Source of the DNA: Streptomyces sp. CG 926
Lineage (GTDB): Bacteria > Actinomycetota > Actinomycetes > Streptomycetales > Streptomycetaceae
NCBI RefSeq assembly: GCF_003148825.1
Contig: NZ_QGGZ01000004.1
Location: 186,001 to 250,000 of the forward strand
Reading direction: 5' to 3'
DNA length: 64,000 nucleotides
Part shown: positions 26,238 through 34,614 of the stretch, piece after piece
Layout of the letters: each line of letters begins with the position of its first letter
Numbering within the stretch: the stretch's first letter is position 1
Notes under the pieces: model-generated
Told to the model about the DNA's origin: nothing
Database searches by the model: none
Seen by the model: only the letters and a program-made list of their open reading frames with translations
Made by a program: the position numbers and the translations under genes

Positions 26238-27266
26238 TCACCCGAGGAAGGCCGGGGCGAGGGCCGAGTCCATGAGCCGGGCGGGCGCGCCGCTCCCGTC
26301 GGCCGGTACGGAGTACAGGTCGGCGCCGAAGTCCCCCGGCAGGGCGTAGACGACGGTCCGGTCGTCGCTCCACACCACCTGGTCGTCCACGCTGCGCTGC
26401 TCGGCGAGCGGGGTCTCGGCGCCGGAGGCCAGGTCCAGGGCGTACAGCCGCCACGGCGCCTCGGCGGGCAGGCCCGGTACGCGCTTCTTGAACACCACCC
26501 GGGTCCCGTCCGGGGACAGCGACGGGCACTCGACGTTCTCGCGCAGGGTGGTCACGGTGCGCTCGCCCAGGTCACCGCGGACCAGGTGGGTCCGACCGCC
26601 GGTGGCGAGCGTCGCGTAGAAGGTCCGCTCGTCGGCGGCGAAGGTGACCCCCCAGAAGTTGACGTCGGCGCTGCGGTACGGCTTGCCGTCCTTGAGGATC
26701 GTGAAGTCTTCCAGGGAGGCTTCGAGCCTGCCCGTGCGCAGGTCGAGCACAGAGGTCCGGGTCGAGAAATTCGTACCTGCGTACGAGTCGCCGCCGACGA
26801 AGACCGTCCACGCGGCGAGGTGCCCGCCCGGCGAGACCCTGGCCCGGGTGGGGAGGCCGCCCAGCGGGTGGGCGGACAGCTCCTTCAGGTGGGCGTCGAG
26901 CACGACGGCCCGGTAGCCCTCCTGGACCCCGCTCCGGTCCGCCTGGAGGCAGATCCCGGTGCTCCCGGCCGCGTGGAAGCGCAGGCAGCTCACCCCGGAA
27001 GCGGTACGGGTCCCCTCCGGCGAGCCGGCCGCGACCGTGGCGAGCTCGTCCCGGTGCGGCCCCCAGGCCAAGTTGCGGAACACGATGCGCCGGCCGCCGT
27101 CGCCCGCGGCCAGCGACACGGCGCCCGGGGTGACCGACGGGCCGCCCGCCCGGACGTGGTCCTTCTCGGCGGCTCGGGAGGAGGCCCGCACGACGGCGAG
27201 CACCCCCACGGCCGCGAGCAGGGTCACGGCGGTGACCAGGATCAGGATCCGGCGCTGGAGCGTCAT
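26238..27266 (-). CDS. Membrane-anchored TolB-like beta-propeller protein
   Basis: The 342-residue protein starts at the ATG at 27266, eight bases after GGAG. An N-terminal hydrophobic helix (RILILVTAVTLLAAVGVLAV) anchors or exports it. The rest contains WD40-like TolB repeats, such as ARVSPGGHLAAWTVFVGGD, CPSLSPDGTRVVFKKR and DQVVWSDDRTVVYALPG. These propellers usually bind protein partners or ligands outside the cell. No enzyme motif is visible. It is divergent from the esterase gene at 27532. Confidence 0.82.
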   Translation of the reverse strand: MTLQRRILILVTAVTLLAAVGVLAVVRASSRAAEKDHVRAGGPSVTPGAVSLAAGDGGRRIVFRNLAWGPHRDELATVAAGSPEGTRTASGVSCLRFHAAGSTGICLQADRSGVQEGYRAVVLDAHLKELSAHPLGGLPTRARVSPGGHLAAWTVFVGGDSYAGTNFSTRTSVLDLRTGRLEASLEDFTILKDGKPYRSADVNFWGVTFAADERTFYATLATGGRTHLVRGDLGERTVTTLRENVECPSLSPDGTRVVFKKRVPGLPAEAPWRLYALDLASGAETPLAEQRSVDDQVVWSDDRTVVYALPGDFGADLYSVPADGSGAPARLMDSALAPAFLG

Positions 27267-27531
27267 GGGATGACTCCGGGGCGGTGTGGGGTTCCGGGGG
27301 CGGCGCGGGCGCACCATACCCACCGGCTCCTGCGAGAACCAGGCACACGAAGGGGCCGGTTCGTGAACTCCACCGGGCCTACGGATCCCAGGCAATGGCC
27401 TCCCCCAGGGCACCCCAAGAGTAGGGAAAGTACGGAACCCTGACATGCTTTCGTTCATCCTTCGAACGGAAGGACCAGCAGTCAGACCACCCCGCCCCTC
27501 TGGGGCAGCAGCAGCCGGAGAGCCACCGCAC

Positions 27532-28812
27532 ATGTCGTACGCACCCGACGGGCAGCAGTACCAGCCGTACCGGCCGGAAGGACAAATACCGCAGCCGCCC
27601 CACGGCGACCCGTACGCCCAGCCGTACGGACAGCAGCCGCACCGGCAGCCCCAGGGGCAGCACGACCAGTACGGTCAGCACTCGCCGTACGCACCGCAGG
27701 ACCCGTACGACCAGACGGCGCGGTACGGACCGCAGGACCTCTTCCCCGAGGAGCCGCCGCGCCGCCGCAGGGGTCGCCGCTGGCTCATAGCCGGCGCCGC
27801 CGTCCTCGCGCTCGCCGGCACGGCCGCGCTCGTGCTGAACCACTACGAGATACCGCCCTTCACCGACAAGGGCTCGGCGGTGTCCTTCGGGCAGGCGCCC
27901 GCGGGTGGCGGCAAGAAGAACGACGCTCCCCCGCCGAACTCCAAGATGCTCATGCCGACCGGGCCGGCGGCCGAGTTCAAGAACACGATGACCCTCGGCG
28001 ACGGCACGCACGTGGCCGTCACCACGCTGGACGGCAAGAAGTCCGGCTTCAAGGGCAAGGTCTGGGTCTGGGCCCCCAAGGAGTACAACGACCCGAAGTT
28101 CGCCAAGAGCGGCTTCCCGGTCCTGATCGCCCTGCCGGGCGGCGCCGGCTACCCCAGCAATTACTGGATGGGCACCGACCTCGGTCTCCAGACCAGCATC
28201 AGCAAGTGGTACGCCGAGGGCAAGAGCAAGCCCTTCATCCTGGCCATGCCCGTGCTCAACCCGGGGCCGGACGACAAGGGCGTCTACTGGGACGGCTCCG
28301 ACATCCCGGGCCAGCCCAAGATGGGCACCTGGCTGACCGAGGACGTTCCGGACCTGATGAAGGCGAACTTCCGCACCGTCAAGTCCCGTGACGGCTGGGC
28401 CTTCATGGGCTCCTCCACCGGTGGTTTCGCGGGCCTGAAGGCCGTGCTGAAGCACCCGGACAAGTTCAAGGCGGTGATCGCCTCCGGCCCGGACATCGTC
28501 CCGGACTCCTCCCTGTGGAAGGGCCACGACAAGGAGAAGGCCGAGAACAACCCGGAGTTGCTGGCGAAGCACCTCATCGACACCAAGGGGCCCGAGGTCT
28601 ACCTCGCCTTCCAGGTCGGCGACAGCGAGAGCAACAAGAAGACCCTGCCCGACGTGCAGAAATTCATCGCCACCTACGGCAACAAGGGCCCCATCCATGC
28701 CGAGTTGAAGGTCATCAAGGGCGGCCAGCACAACGCCAAGACCTATGTGCCGAACATGGGTGAGGGACCGGTCCAGTACATCAGCAAGGTCATGGAAGGG
28801 CCCGTCGAGTAA
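27532..28812 (+). CDS. Membrane-anchored esterase-D/antigen 85-like hydrolase
   Basis: The 426-residue protein starts at the ATG at 27532; an upstream in-frame start would add a Pro/Ala-rich lead. Residues 1-80 are a Pro/Gln/Tyr-rich cytoplasmic tail with QPYGQQPHRQP-like repeats. A Lys/Arg patch and one membrane helix (about 82-103) follow, and then an extracellular alpha/beta hydrolase domain. The likely nucleophile Ser is in FMGSSTGGFAG, and GGQHNAKTY near the end supplies the His. The fold fits the putative esterase/antigen 85 group. The C-terminus overlaps the convergent carboxylesterase gene by 23 bp. Confidence 0.82.
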   Translation: MSYAPDGQQYQPYRPEGQIPQPPHGDPYAQPYGQQPHRQPQGQHDQYGQHSPYAPQDPYDQTARYGPQDLFPEEPPRRRRGRRWLIAGAAVLALAGTAALVLNHYEIPPFTDKGSAVSFGQAPAGGGKKNDAPPPNSKMLMPTGPAAEFKNTMTLGDGTHVAVTTLDGKKSGFKGKVWVWAPKEYNDPKFAKSGFPVLIALPGGAGYPSNYWMGTDLGLQTSISKWYAEGKSKPFILAMPVLNPGPDDKGVYWDGSDIPGQPKMGTWLTEDVPDLMKANFRTVKSRDGWAFMGSSTGGFAGLKAVLKHPDKFKAVIASGPDIVPDSSLWKGHDKEKAENNPELLAKHLIDTKGPEVYLAFQVGDSESNKKTLPDVQKFIATYGNKGPIHAELKVIKGGQHNAKTYVPNMGEGPVQYISKVMEGPVE

Positions 28813-30265
28813 CCACCGACGCCCCCGCACCATCGAGCTCCGGCCCGCCGAACACCTTCGGCGGGCCGGCTCCGTTCCAGGCCGCCCAACCCGGATCGCC
28901 GGTCAACGCGAACCGCACCCAGGCCGCGTGCATCTCGTCCGCGAGCTCCTGCGGGGTGTCCGTCCCGGCCAGCCAGGCGGACTCCGGCACCGCGAGCGTG
29001 TCGAACACGAAGCCCAGCTCCAGGGCATGACAGGAGCCGAGGCCCGGCAGGCCGGAGGGCCAGCCGAACTCGTACACGAAGCTCGGGGCCGTCCGCCCGG
29101 CCCCGGCGAGCCTGCGCAGCGGGTCGCGCAGCAGCCGGTCGGTGAGCAGTTGTCCGGCGAGTTCGGCGGGCCCTGCCGCGGGCAGCGCGGCGCGCAGCGC
29201 CCGTACGGCGGCCCGGTCCTTGCCGGAGCGGGCACGGGCCAGCGCGACGGCGAGCGGGCCGAGCCGGTCCAGCAGCCGCATCCCGCCGGTGGGGGCGAGC
29301 CACAGCCGGTACTCGTCACGGGTCCAGCCGAGGAGCAGCGGCACCTCGTCGGAGGCCGCCGCGGCGCACAGGGTGTCGAGGGGGTCGGCCGGGATCGTGT
29401 CCGGGTCGGTGACCAGGCCGAAGGCGGGTCCGCCGACGAGCGGGCCGGATCGGCGCAGGACGGCCGCCTGGGCGGCGAGCAGGTCGGGCAGGGCGGTGGC
29501 CGTGAAGGCCGTGGCGGTGGCGTCGACCTTGAGGAGTGAGGCCATCCGCCGGACCATGGCGCGGACCCTGGGGCGCGGCAGGACCTCGGGGGCCCCGCTC
29601 TGCAGGACGGCCCGGGTGAAGAGCCCGGCCGCGCGCGGGGCCGCGAGGAGGGCGCCGATGCTGATGGCTCCGGCGGACTCGCCGAAGACGGTGACCCGGT
29701 CGGGGTCGCCTCCGAAGGCCGTGATGTTGTCGCGTACCCAGGAGAGGGCGGCGATCTGGTCCAGCAGGCCGCGGTTGGCGGGGGCGTCGGGGAAGAGTCC
29801 GTAGCCGAGGACCCCGAGGCGGAAGTTGCAGGAGACGAGCACGACCCCGTCGCGGGCGAAGGCAGAGCCGTCGTAGACGGGGACGGCGGAGGAGCCGCGG
29901 GTGTGGGCCCCGCCGTGGATCCAGACCATGACGGGCAGCCGGGCCCCGGGGGTCGGGTCCGGGGTCCACACGTTCACGTTCAGGCAGTCGTCGCCGGGGA
30001 TCACCGGGTCGGGCAGCAGGGCCGCGAAGGTGTCCGGGTAGGGCACCTTCGGCGCGGTGGGCCCGTAGGCCGTGCAGTCCCGTACGCCGTCCCAGGTGGC
30101 CGGGGGCGCGGGCGCCGCGAAGCGCAGGGCGCCGACGGGCGGGGCGGCGTACGGGATGCCCAGGAAGATCGAGGTCCCCCCGGATCCGAGCCGGCCCTCG
30201 ACGACGCCGGCCGCCGTCCTGACCCGCGGCCGGCCGTGGCCGCCTGTGGCGCCGTCTGCGCTCAT
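28790..30265 (-). CDS. Type B carboxylesterase
   Basis: The 491-residue protein starts at the ATG at 30265 after AGGAGGACG. It has the full type B carboxylesterase/cholinesterase layout, with FLGIPYAAPPVGALRF near the start, the oxyanion motif MVWIHGGAHTRGSS, the nucleophile FGESAGAISI, and the YEFGWPS and GDPGWAAW regions near the end. It hydrolyses carboxylic esters. It lacks a signal peptide, so it is cytoplasmic. A p-nitrobenzyl-esterase-like role in ester detoxification is the usual guess. The gene is divergent from a small secreted protein gene. Confidence 0.92.
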   Translation of the reverse strand: MSADGATGGHGRPRVRTAAGVVEGRLGSGGTSIFLGIPYAAPPVGALRFAAPAPPATWDGVRDCTAYGPTAPKVPYPDTFAALLPDPVIPGDDCLNVNVWTPDPTPGARLPVMVWIHGGAHTRGSSAVPVYDGSAFARDGVVLVSCNFRLGVLGYGLFPDAPANRGLLDQIAALSWVRDNITAFGGDPDRVTVFGESAGAISIGALLAAPRAAGLFTRAVLQSGAPEVLPRPRVRAMVRRMASLLKVDATATAFTATALPDLLAAQAAVLRRSGPLVGGPAFGLVTDPDTIPADPLDTLCAAAASDEVPLLLGWTRDEYRLWLAPTGGMRLLDRLGPLAVALARARSGKDRAAVRALRAALPAAGPAELAGQLLTDRLLRDPLRRLAGAGRTAPSFVYEFGWPSGLPGLGSCHALELGFVFDTLAVPESAWLAGTDTPQELADEMHAAWVRFALTGDPGWAAWNGAGPPKVFGGPELDGAGASVVTRRALP

Positions 30266-30372
30266 CTCGTCCTCCTGCGATGCGGCTGCCCGTCGCACCG
30301 TCGCACGGTCGCACAGCCGTCCAACGGGTGACAAGGCGTGACCGGGTCCGGGCCCGACCCGGTTGGACGGGC

Positions 30373-30696
30373 ATGCGATTCCTGCGTATCCACCATGCCG
30401 TGCCCGGCGCCCTGCTGCTCGCGGGCGCCACGCTCCTGTCCGGCCCGGCACTGGCCGCCGGCTCGGACTTCCAGTACGTCGGCCAGGACGACCGGGTCCA
30501 CGGCCTCACCTCCCCCCGGGGGTGTGTCGAGGCGGAGGGCGGTGGCGCCCGGGCCGTCACCAACGGGACCGGGAGCTCGGCGACCCTCTTCGAGGGCCCC
30601 CGGTGTTCGGGCCGGATCCTGCGGGTCCTGCGGCCCGGCGAGGTGGGCCAGGTACGGCCGTACTTCGCCTCCGTCCGGTTTTCCGTCACCGGGTAG
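30373..30696 (+). CDS. Small secreted protein of unknown function
   Basis: The 107-residue product has a clear signal peptide (hydrophobic core GALLLAGATLLSGPALAAG). The mature part has two Cys (RGCVEAEGGG and GPRCSGRILRVL) that could form one disulphide and a beta-rich pattern ending in FASVRFSVTG. This resembles small beta-gamma-crystallin or inhibitor-type secreted proteins of Streptomyces, but the family was not identified. The ribosome site is weak (GGACGGGC). Confidence 0.6.
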   Translation: MRFLRIHHAVPGALLLAGATLLSGPALAAGSDFQYVGQDDRVHGLTSPRGCVEAEGGGARAVTNGTGSSATLFEGPRCSGRILRVLRPGEVGQVRPYFASVRFSVTG

Positions 30697-30747
30697 GCCA
30701 CGGGCCGTGACCCCTTGGCCTCCCCCGCGTTGTATGCCATGTCAAAT

Positions 30748-30764
30748 GCCACAGCGTCTGTGGC
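30748..30764. promoter_or_regulatory. Inverted repeat upstream of the chaplin gene
   Basis: GCCACAG-CGT-CTGTGGC is a perfect 7-bp inverted repeat, 29 bp before the chaplin start codon and just ahead of its ribosome binding site. It may be an operator or a 5' untranslated hairpin. Confidence 0.4.
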
Positions 30765-30792
30765 GCCCCACATATCTCACGAGGAGATCTTG

Positions 30793-31080
30793 ATGTCGCG
30801 TATCGCGAAGGCATTCGCCATCACCGCTGTCACCGGTAGCGCCGTGGTCGCCGGTGCGGGTCTGGCTGTCGCCGATGCCGGAGCGCACGGTGCGGCGGTC
30901 GGCTCCCCCGGTGTTCTGTCGGGCAACCTGCTCCAGGTCCCGGTGCACGTCCCGGTCAACGTCTGCGGCAACACCGTGAACGTGATCGCCCTGCTGAACC
31001 CGGCGTTCGGCAACACCTGCGTCAACGCCTCCGGCGGCGGCGCCGACCACCACACCGAGGGTGGCGACTACGGCCACTGA
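30793..31080 (+). CDS. Short chaplin with His-rich tail
   Basis: The 95-residue protein has a signal peptide (to about residue 28) and one chaplin domain, from GSPGVLSGNLLQVPVHVPVN to NTVNVIALLNPAFGNTC, with the two conserved Cys that form a disulphide. Short chaplins are secreted amphipathic proteins that assemble into amyloid fibrils and lower surface tension for aerial growth. Unlike the usual short chaplins, which stop just after the second Cys, it continues with NASGGGADHHTEGGDYGH. No sorting signal is present. The ATG at 30793 follows GAGGAG, and a strong terminator follows. Confidence 0.93.
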   Translation: MSRIAKAFAITAVTGSAVVAGAGLAVADAGAHGAAVGSPGVLSGNLLQVPVHVPVNVCGNTVNVIALLNPAFGNTCVNASGGGADHHTEGGDYGH

Positions 31081-31110
31081 TCGCCTGATCAACTGATCGG
31101 CTGATCGACG

Positions 31111-31142
31111 GAAGGGCCCCCGCCACCCGGCGGGGGCCCTTC
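31111..31142 (+). terminator. Strong hairpin after the chaplin gene
   Basis: A perfect 14-bp stem (GAAGGGCCCCCGCC at 31111-31124 with 31129-31142) and a 4-nt loop ACCC lie 30 bp after the chaplin stop. It also lies 56 bp downstream of the convergent tyrosinase gene, so it may serve both strands. Confidence 0.85.
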
Positions 31143-31197
31143 CCCGTGCCCGCTGTCCCCACGCCTGCCGCGTGCGCACGGGTGGGCGCGGGCCGCG

Positions 31198-32061
31198 TCA
31201 TTCGTAGCGGTACAGACCCTGGTGGCCGAACATCTCGCGCGGGGTGACGTTCCAGGGCGGCATCGGCTCGTCGAGGGCGATCACCCGGCCGCGCTGGAGG
31301 TCGCCGACGGCCGGCGGGGCGGAGGGCAGGTAGCCGGAGCCGGGGTGCTTCTGCTGCCAGCGGTCCCAGATCAGGTCGACGAAGGCGTGGTGCAGCCAGA
31401 ACGCCGGATCGTTGGGCGCCGTGCCGCCCGTCATGTGGCCGCCGATCCACTGGTGGACCTTGTTGTGGTTGCGCCAGCGCTCGCTCTTGGGGGCCGACCA
31501 GCCCTCCAGCTTGTTGCGGAAGCCCCCCGCGGTAGCCGTGGAGTCCCAGGGCGAGACGTCGTAGGTCGGGTCGTCGATCGCCCACTGGAGCTCGGCCGCG
31601 GTGGGCAGGGCGATCGGGTTCTGCGGCCGGCCGAGGTTGCGGGTGAGGAACGCGGACTCGGTGATGCCCACGGTCACCGTCCAGTTGCCCGAGTCGTAGG
31701 CGAACGGCCCGGTCATCACCTTGCGGTCGCTCGCCCGGCCGGTGCCGCCGAGGAAGTCGTCGGCCCAGAGGGAGGAGACCGGGCTGGTGTCGGTGGTCCA
31801 GTCCCAGTACGGGACGCTCACTCCCGGGTCGATCTCCTGCAACTGCCGTTCGAACTCCAGCAGATAGCGCCGGTGCCACGGGAAGAAGGACGGCGACATG
31901 TGCCCGACCCGCAGCTTGCGGTCACGGTCGGGCACGAAGTACTTGTCGTGCGTGCGCACCAGGGCGTCGTAGGCACCCTTGCGCTTGAGCTCCAGGACCG
32001 CCGCGGTGAACCGCTTCTTCTGGGTGCTGGTGAGGTTCTTCTGGTTCTGCCGGGTGTGCAA
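31198..32061 (-). CDS. melD2: Second tyrosinase (MelD2/MelC2-like)
   Basis: The 287-residue type 3 copper protein starts at a TTG at 32061, seven bases after GGAGGAG. The CuA ligands His38, His54 and His63 (GHMSPSFFPWHRRY) and the CuB ligands His199, His203 and His225 (NHNKVHQWIGG, DPAFWLHHAF) are present. It differs clearly from the 15.5-kb tyrosinase, so it is a paralogue rather than a recent copy. Two tyrosinase operons, melC and melD, are known in some Streptomyces; the symbol follows that usage. It lies behind its own caddie gene, separated by 63 bp that contain an 8-bp tandem repeat. Confidence 0.93.
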   Translation of the reverse strand: MHTRQNQKNLTSTQKKRFTAAVLELKRKGAYDALVRTHDKYFVPDRDRKLRVGHMSPSFFPWHRRYLLEFERQLQEIDPGVSVPYWDWTTDTSPVSSLWADDFLGGTGRASDRKVMTGPFAYDSGNWTVTVGITESAFLTRNLGRPQNPIALPTAAELQWAIDDPTYDVSPWDSTATAGGFRNKLEGWSAPKSERWRNHNKVHQWIGGHMTGGTAPNDPAFWLHHAFVDLIWDRWQQKHPGSGYLPSAPPAVGDLQRGRVIALDEPMPPWNVTPREMFGHQGLYRYE

Positions 32062-32082
32062 TGCGGGGCTCCTCCCGTTCCC

Positions 32083-32122
32083 GGTGGGTCAGTGGGTCAG
32101 TGGGTCAGTGAGTCAGTGGGTC
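32083..32122. repeat. 8-bp tandem repeat between caddie and tyrosinase genes
   Basis: Five units of AGTGGGTC (one with A for G, the first starting GG) lie head to tail at 32083-32122. They fall wholly in the untranslated gap between the caddie stop and the tyrosinase ribosome site. Unit-number changes would alter the spacing. Confidence 0.9.
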
Positions 32123-32124
32123 GG

Positions 32125-32493
32125 TCAGCCGTGGTGCGGGGCCGCGAAGGCCAGTTGGGCGGTGCCCAGTTCGTCGACGGCGGCCCGGGCCACTTCCAGT
32201 GGCGTGGCATAGGACTGGAAGTGGTTGATGCCGCTGAGGTAGCTGCCGTCGGCCCGGCGCATCACGTGCAGCGGACGGCCGTCGATCCGGACCCCGGCGA
32301 CGTCGACGGCGATGTGCCGGCCGCGGTAGGTCTCCTCCTCGGCGAGCGGCGCCGGGGTGAGGGTCTGCCGGGGGCGCCGGGCGCGCAGTACGGGGGCCAG
32401 CGCCGCTGCCGTACCGGCGAGCACGGCCGCGGTGAAGGCCGAACGGAGAACCGCGCGTCGGGTCAGTGGTGCGGCGGACGATGCTGCGGACAT
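32125..32493 (-). CDS. melD1: Second tyrosinase caddie (MelD1/MelC1-like)
   Basis: The 122-residue protein has a Tat-type signal (LTRRAVLRSAFTAAVL) and the caddie domain with RIDGRPLHVMRRADGSYLSG and INHFQSY. It lacks the His-rich loop of MelC1. At the position of the caddie Tyr that enters the tyrosinase active site (NHYETF in MelC1) it has Phe. The chaperone role and Tat co-export of the tyrosinase are inferred from the family. The ATG at 32493 follows GAGGGAGA. The downstream tyrosinase is not overlapped, unlike in the melC operon. Confidence 0.88.
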   Translation of the reverse strand: MSAASSAAPLTRRAVLRSAFTAAVLAGTAAALAPVLRARRPRQTLTPAPLAEEETYRGRHIAVDVAGVRIDGRPLHVMRRADGSYLSGINHFQSYATPLEVARAAVDELGTAQLAFAAPHHG

Positions 32494-32552
32494 ACGGTCT
32501 CCCTCGCTCGATGGCCGGCGGCTACGGGTCTAACGCCGCGCGGCGGGCGAGG

Positions 32553-33092
32553 TCACCCGTGGACGCCCCGGAGCTGCTTGTAGAAGAGGGTCGTGGGGCG
32601 GAGCCGGCCCTCCGGGTCGGTGGCGTAGTCGGGGATGGTGCCGGCCTCCGTCCAGCCCGCGGAGCGGTAGACCCGCTCGGCCCCGCTGCCGGTCTCGGTG
32701 TCCAGGAACAGCAGCACCACCCCGACGCGGGCGGCGGCCGACTCGGCCTCGGCGAGCAGGGCGCGGGCGGTGCCGCGGCCGCGGGCGGCCGGGTGGACCA
32801 TGAGTTTGCGCAGCTCGGCGCGGTGGCGGCCGTTCGCCTTGGTCTCCCGGTACCAGCTGACGGTGCCGTCGATCCGGCCGTCGTCGCCGGTGCGGGAGAC
32901 CCACAGCGCGAGGGAGCCGTCCTCGACGGCGGGCAGCAGGGAGTCCCACCAGGCGGCGGCGCCGGGCCGGTCGAGCCCGGCGAGGAAGCCGAGGGAGGAG
33001 CCTTCGTCGACCACGGCGAGGAGCAGGGCGGCGAGTTCGTCGCGGTTGGCGCGGAGTCCGGCGGCGGAGAGCGGGGTGATGGTGGCCGTCAT
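32553..33092 (-). CDS. GNAT-family acetyltransferase
   Basis: The 179-residue protein has the GNAT core, with VSWYRETKANGRHRAELRKL leading to the acetyl-CoA loop LMVHPAARGRGTARALLAEA and the closing strand VGVVLLFLDTETGSGAERVY. The C-terminal TTLFYKQL is also typical. The start at 33092 has no strong ribosome site. The substrate is unknown. It lies upstream of the second tyrosinase operon on the same strand but with a separate 60-bp gap. Confidence 0.85.
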   Translation of the reverse strand: MTATITPLSAAGLRANRDELAALLLAVVDEGSSLGFLAGLDRPGAAAWWDSLLPAVEDGSLALWVSRTGDDGRIDGTVSWYRETKANGRHRAELRKLMVHPAARGRGTARALLAEAESAAARVGVVLLFLDTETGSGAERVYRSAGWTEAGTIPDYATDPEGRLRPTTLFYKQLRGVHG

Positions 33093-33418
33093 GGGGCGAG
33101 GATAGAGAGCACCGCGCGGCCCGCCGCGGGCGGGGCGGGCGCGGGCCGCGCAGGTGGTGGGGCATGGTGTCGGCGGCGCCCGCCGAGCAAGCGCGTGGCC
33201 GAAGTGGCCCACGACCGGACGGAGGCGGCGCCTCTTGGACGGCGAATGCCCGGAGCCGGCCTCGTCGGCGCGGGACCTCGCCGGCAGCCTGTCGGTGCCC
33301 GGCCTGTCGGTGCCCGCCCGGTGGATCGCCCGGAGCGGCTCGGCGCACTGCGGCCGCAGGGGCGCGCGCTACGTACCTCTGGGCCGGTCGGGCGGTCGGG
33401 CGGAAGGCGGTCAGGTGG
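33093..33418. other. Intergenic stretch with no recognisable gene
   Basis: About 326 bp between the acetyltransferase start and the arsC stop. Frames on both strands are Arg/Pro-rich and look non-coding. No hairpin or operator stood out. Confidence 0.4.
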
Positions 33419-33838
33419 TCAGGCGGTGGGCTCGATGTCGAGTTCGGTGAGCAGGTCTCGGATGCGGCGCTCGATCTCGTCGCGGATCGGTCGGACGGCG
33501 GCGACGCCCTGTCCGGCCGGGTCCTCCAGCTGCCAGTCGAGGTACCGCTTGCCGGGGAAGTAGGGGCAGGCGTCGCCGCAACCCATGGTGATCACGACGT
33601 CGGAGGACTGCACCGCCTCGGTGGTGAGGACCTTGGGGGTCTCGGCGGAGACGTCGATGCCGACCTCGCGCATGGCCTCCACCACCGCGGGGTTGACGGT
33701 GTGGGCGGGGGCGGATCCGGCCGATCGGACCAGGACCCGGTCGCCGCCGAGGTGGGTGAGGAAGGCGGCGGCCATCTGGGACCGGCCGGCGTTGTGCACG
33801 CAGACGAACAGCACGGACGGGGTGGCGGAGGTGCTCAT
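33419..33838 (-). CDS. arsC: Arsenate reductase, low-molecular-weight phosphatase type
   Basis: The 139-residue protein has the P-loop CVHNAGR (Cys13 to Arg19, CX5R) near the N-terminus and the later Cys87 and Cys91 (MGCGDACPYFPG), which can relay the disulphide as in thioredoxin-coupled ArsC. It reduces arsenate to arsenite in the cytoplasm. It is the last gene of an arsR-aquaporin-arsC operon; its ATG overlaps the aquaporin stop by 4 bp (ATGA). Mycothiol or thioredoxin could be the reductant; this cannot be decided here. Confidence 0.93.
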   Translation of the reverse strand: MSTSATPSVLFVCVHNAGRSQMAAAFLTHLGGDRVLVRSAGSAPAHTVNPAVVEAMREVGIDVSAETPKVLTTEAVQSSDVVITMGCGDACPYFPGKRYLDWQLEDPAGQGVAAVRPIRDEIERRIRDLLTELDIEPTA

Positions 33839-34614
33839 CGAGCGAGGGTGCTTTCTTCGGGGGAACGGGCGGCGGGAGCGGCGGGACGCTGCTCGACGCG
33901 GGGGGCGACGGCCTCGTCCCCGCGTGCAGTGGCGGGGCGGCCGAAACAGAGCGCGACCAGCCCGAGACCGGCGGCGGCGCCGACCAGTTGGGCGGCGAGG
34001 AAGGGCAGTACGGAGGTGGGCGCGATCCCGGCGAAGGTGTCGGTGAACGCCCGGCCGATGGTGACGGCCGGGTTGGCGAAGCTGGTGGAGGAGGTGAACC
34101 AGTAGGCCGCCCCGATGTAGGCGGCGACCAGCGGCGGCGCGAGGTGGGCGCGGCCGGCACGGGCCAGGCCGAAGACGAGCCAGACCAGCCCGGCGGTGGC
34201 CACGACCTCCGCCAGCCACAGATGTCCGGCGAACCGGTCGTGGGTGGACAGCTCCACCAGCGGCTTGCCTAACATGGCGTCGGCCAGTACCGCGCCGGCG
34301 ATCGCACCGACGATCTGGGCGGGCAGGTACGCGGCGACCTCGCGCAGGCCGGGTCCGTCGCCGGTGCGGCGGCCGGTGAACCAGGCGGCAAGGGTGACCG
34401 CCGGGTTGAAGTGGGCTCCCGAGACCGGGCCGAGCAGGGCGATCAGCACACCGAGACCGAAGACGGTGGCGAGGGAGTTGGCCAGGAGCTGCGTCCCGAC
34501 GTCCTGGGTCAGTTCGGTGGCCTGGATGCCGGAGCCCACCACGACCGCGACCAGCGCGGCCGTGCCCAGTCCTTCGACCGTCGCCCGCCGGCGCAGCGAG
34601 GCCGGCGCGCTCAC
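33835..34614 (-). CDS. Aquaporin-family channel in ars operon (AqpS-like)
   Basis: The 259-residue MIP-family protein has six membrane helices and two half-helices with NPA motifs at 70-72 (GAHFNPAVTLAAW) and 181-183 (SFANPAVTIGRAF), the latter followed by the selectivity Arg188. It starts at a GTG at 34614 that overlaps the arsR stop (GTGA). In Sinorhizobium meliloti an aquaglyceroporin (AqpS) in the ars operon lets arsenite made by ArsC leave down its gradient. The same job is inferred here, since no ArsB or Acr3 pump is present. The last 30 residues are a polar tail. Confidence 0.92.
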   Translation of the reverse strand: MSAPASLRRRATVEGLGTAALVAVVVGSGIQATELTQDVGTQLLANSLATVFGLGVLIALLGPVSGAHFNPAVTLAAWFTGRRTGDGPGLREVAAYLPAQIVGAIAGAVLADAMLGKPLVELSTHDRFAGHLWLAEVVATAGLVWLVFGLARAGRAHLAPPLVAAYIGAAYWFTSSTSFANPAVTIGRAFTDTFAGIAPTSVLPFLAAQLVGAAAGLGLVALCFGRPATARGDEAVAPRVEQRPAAPAARSPEESTLAR

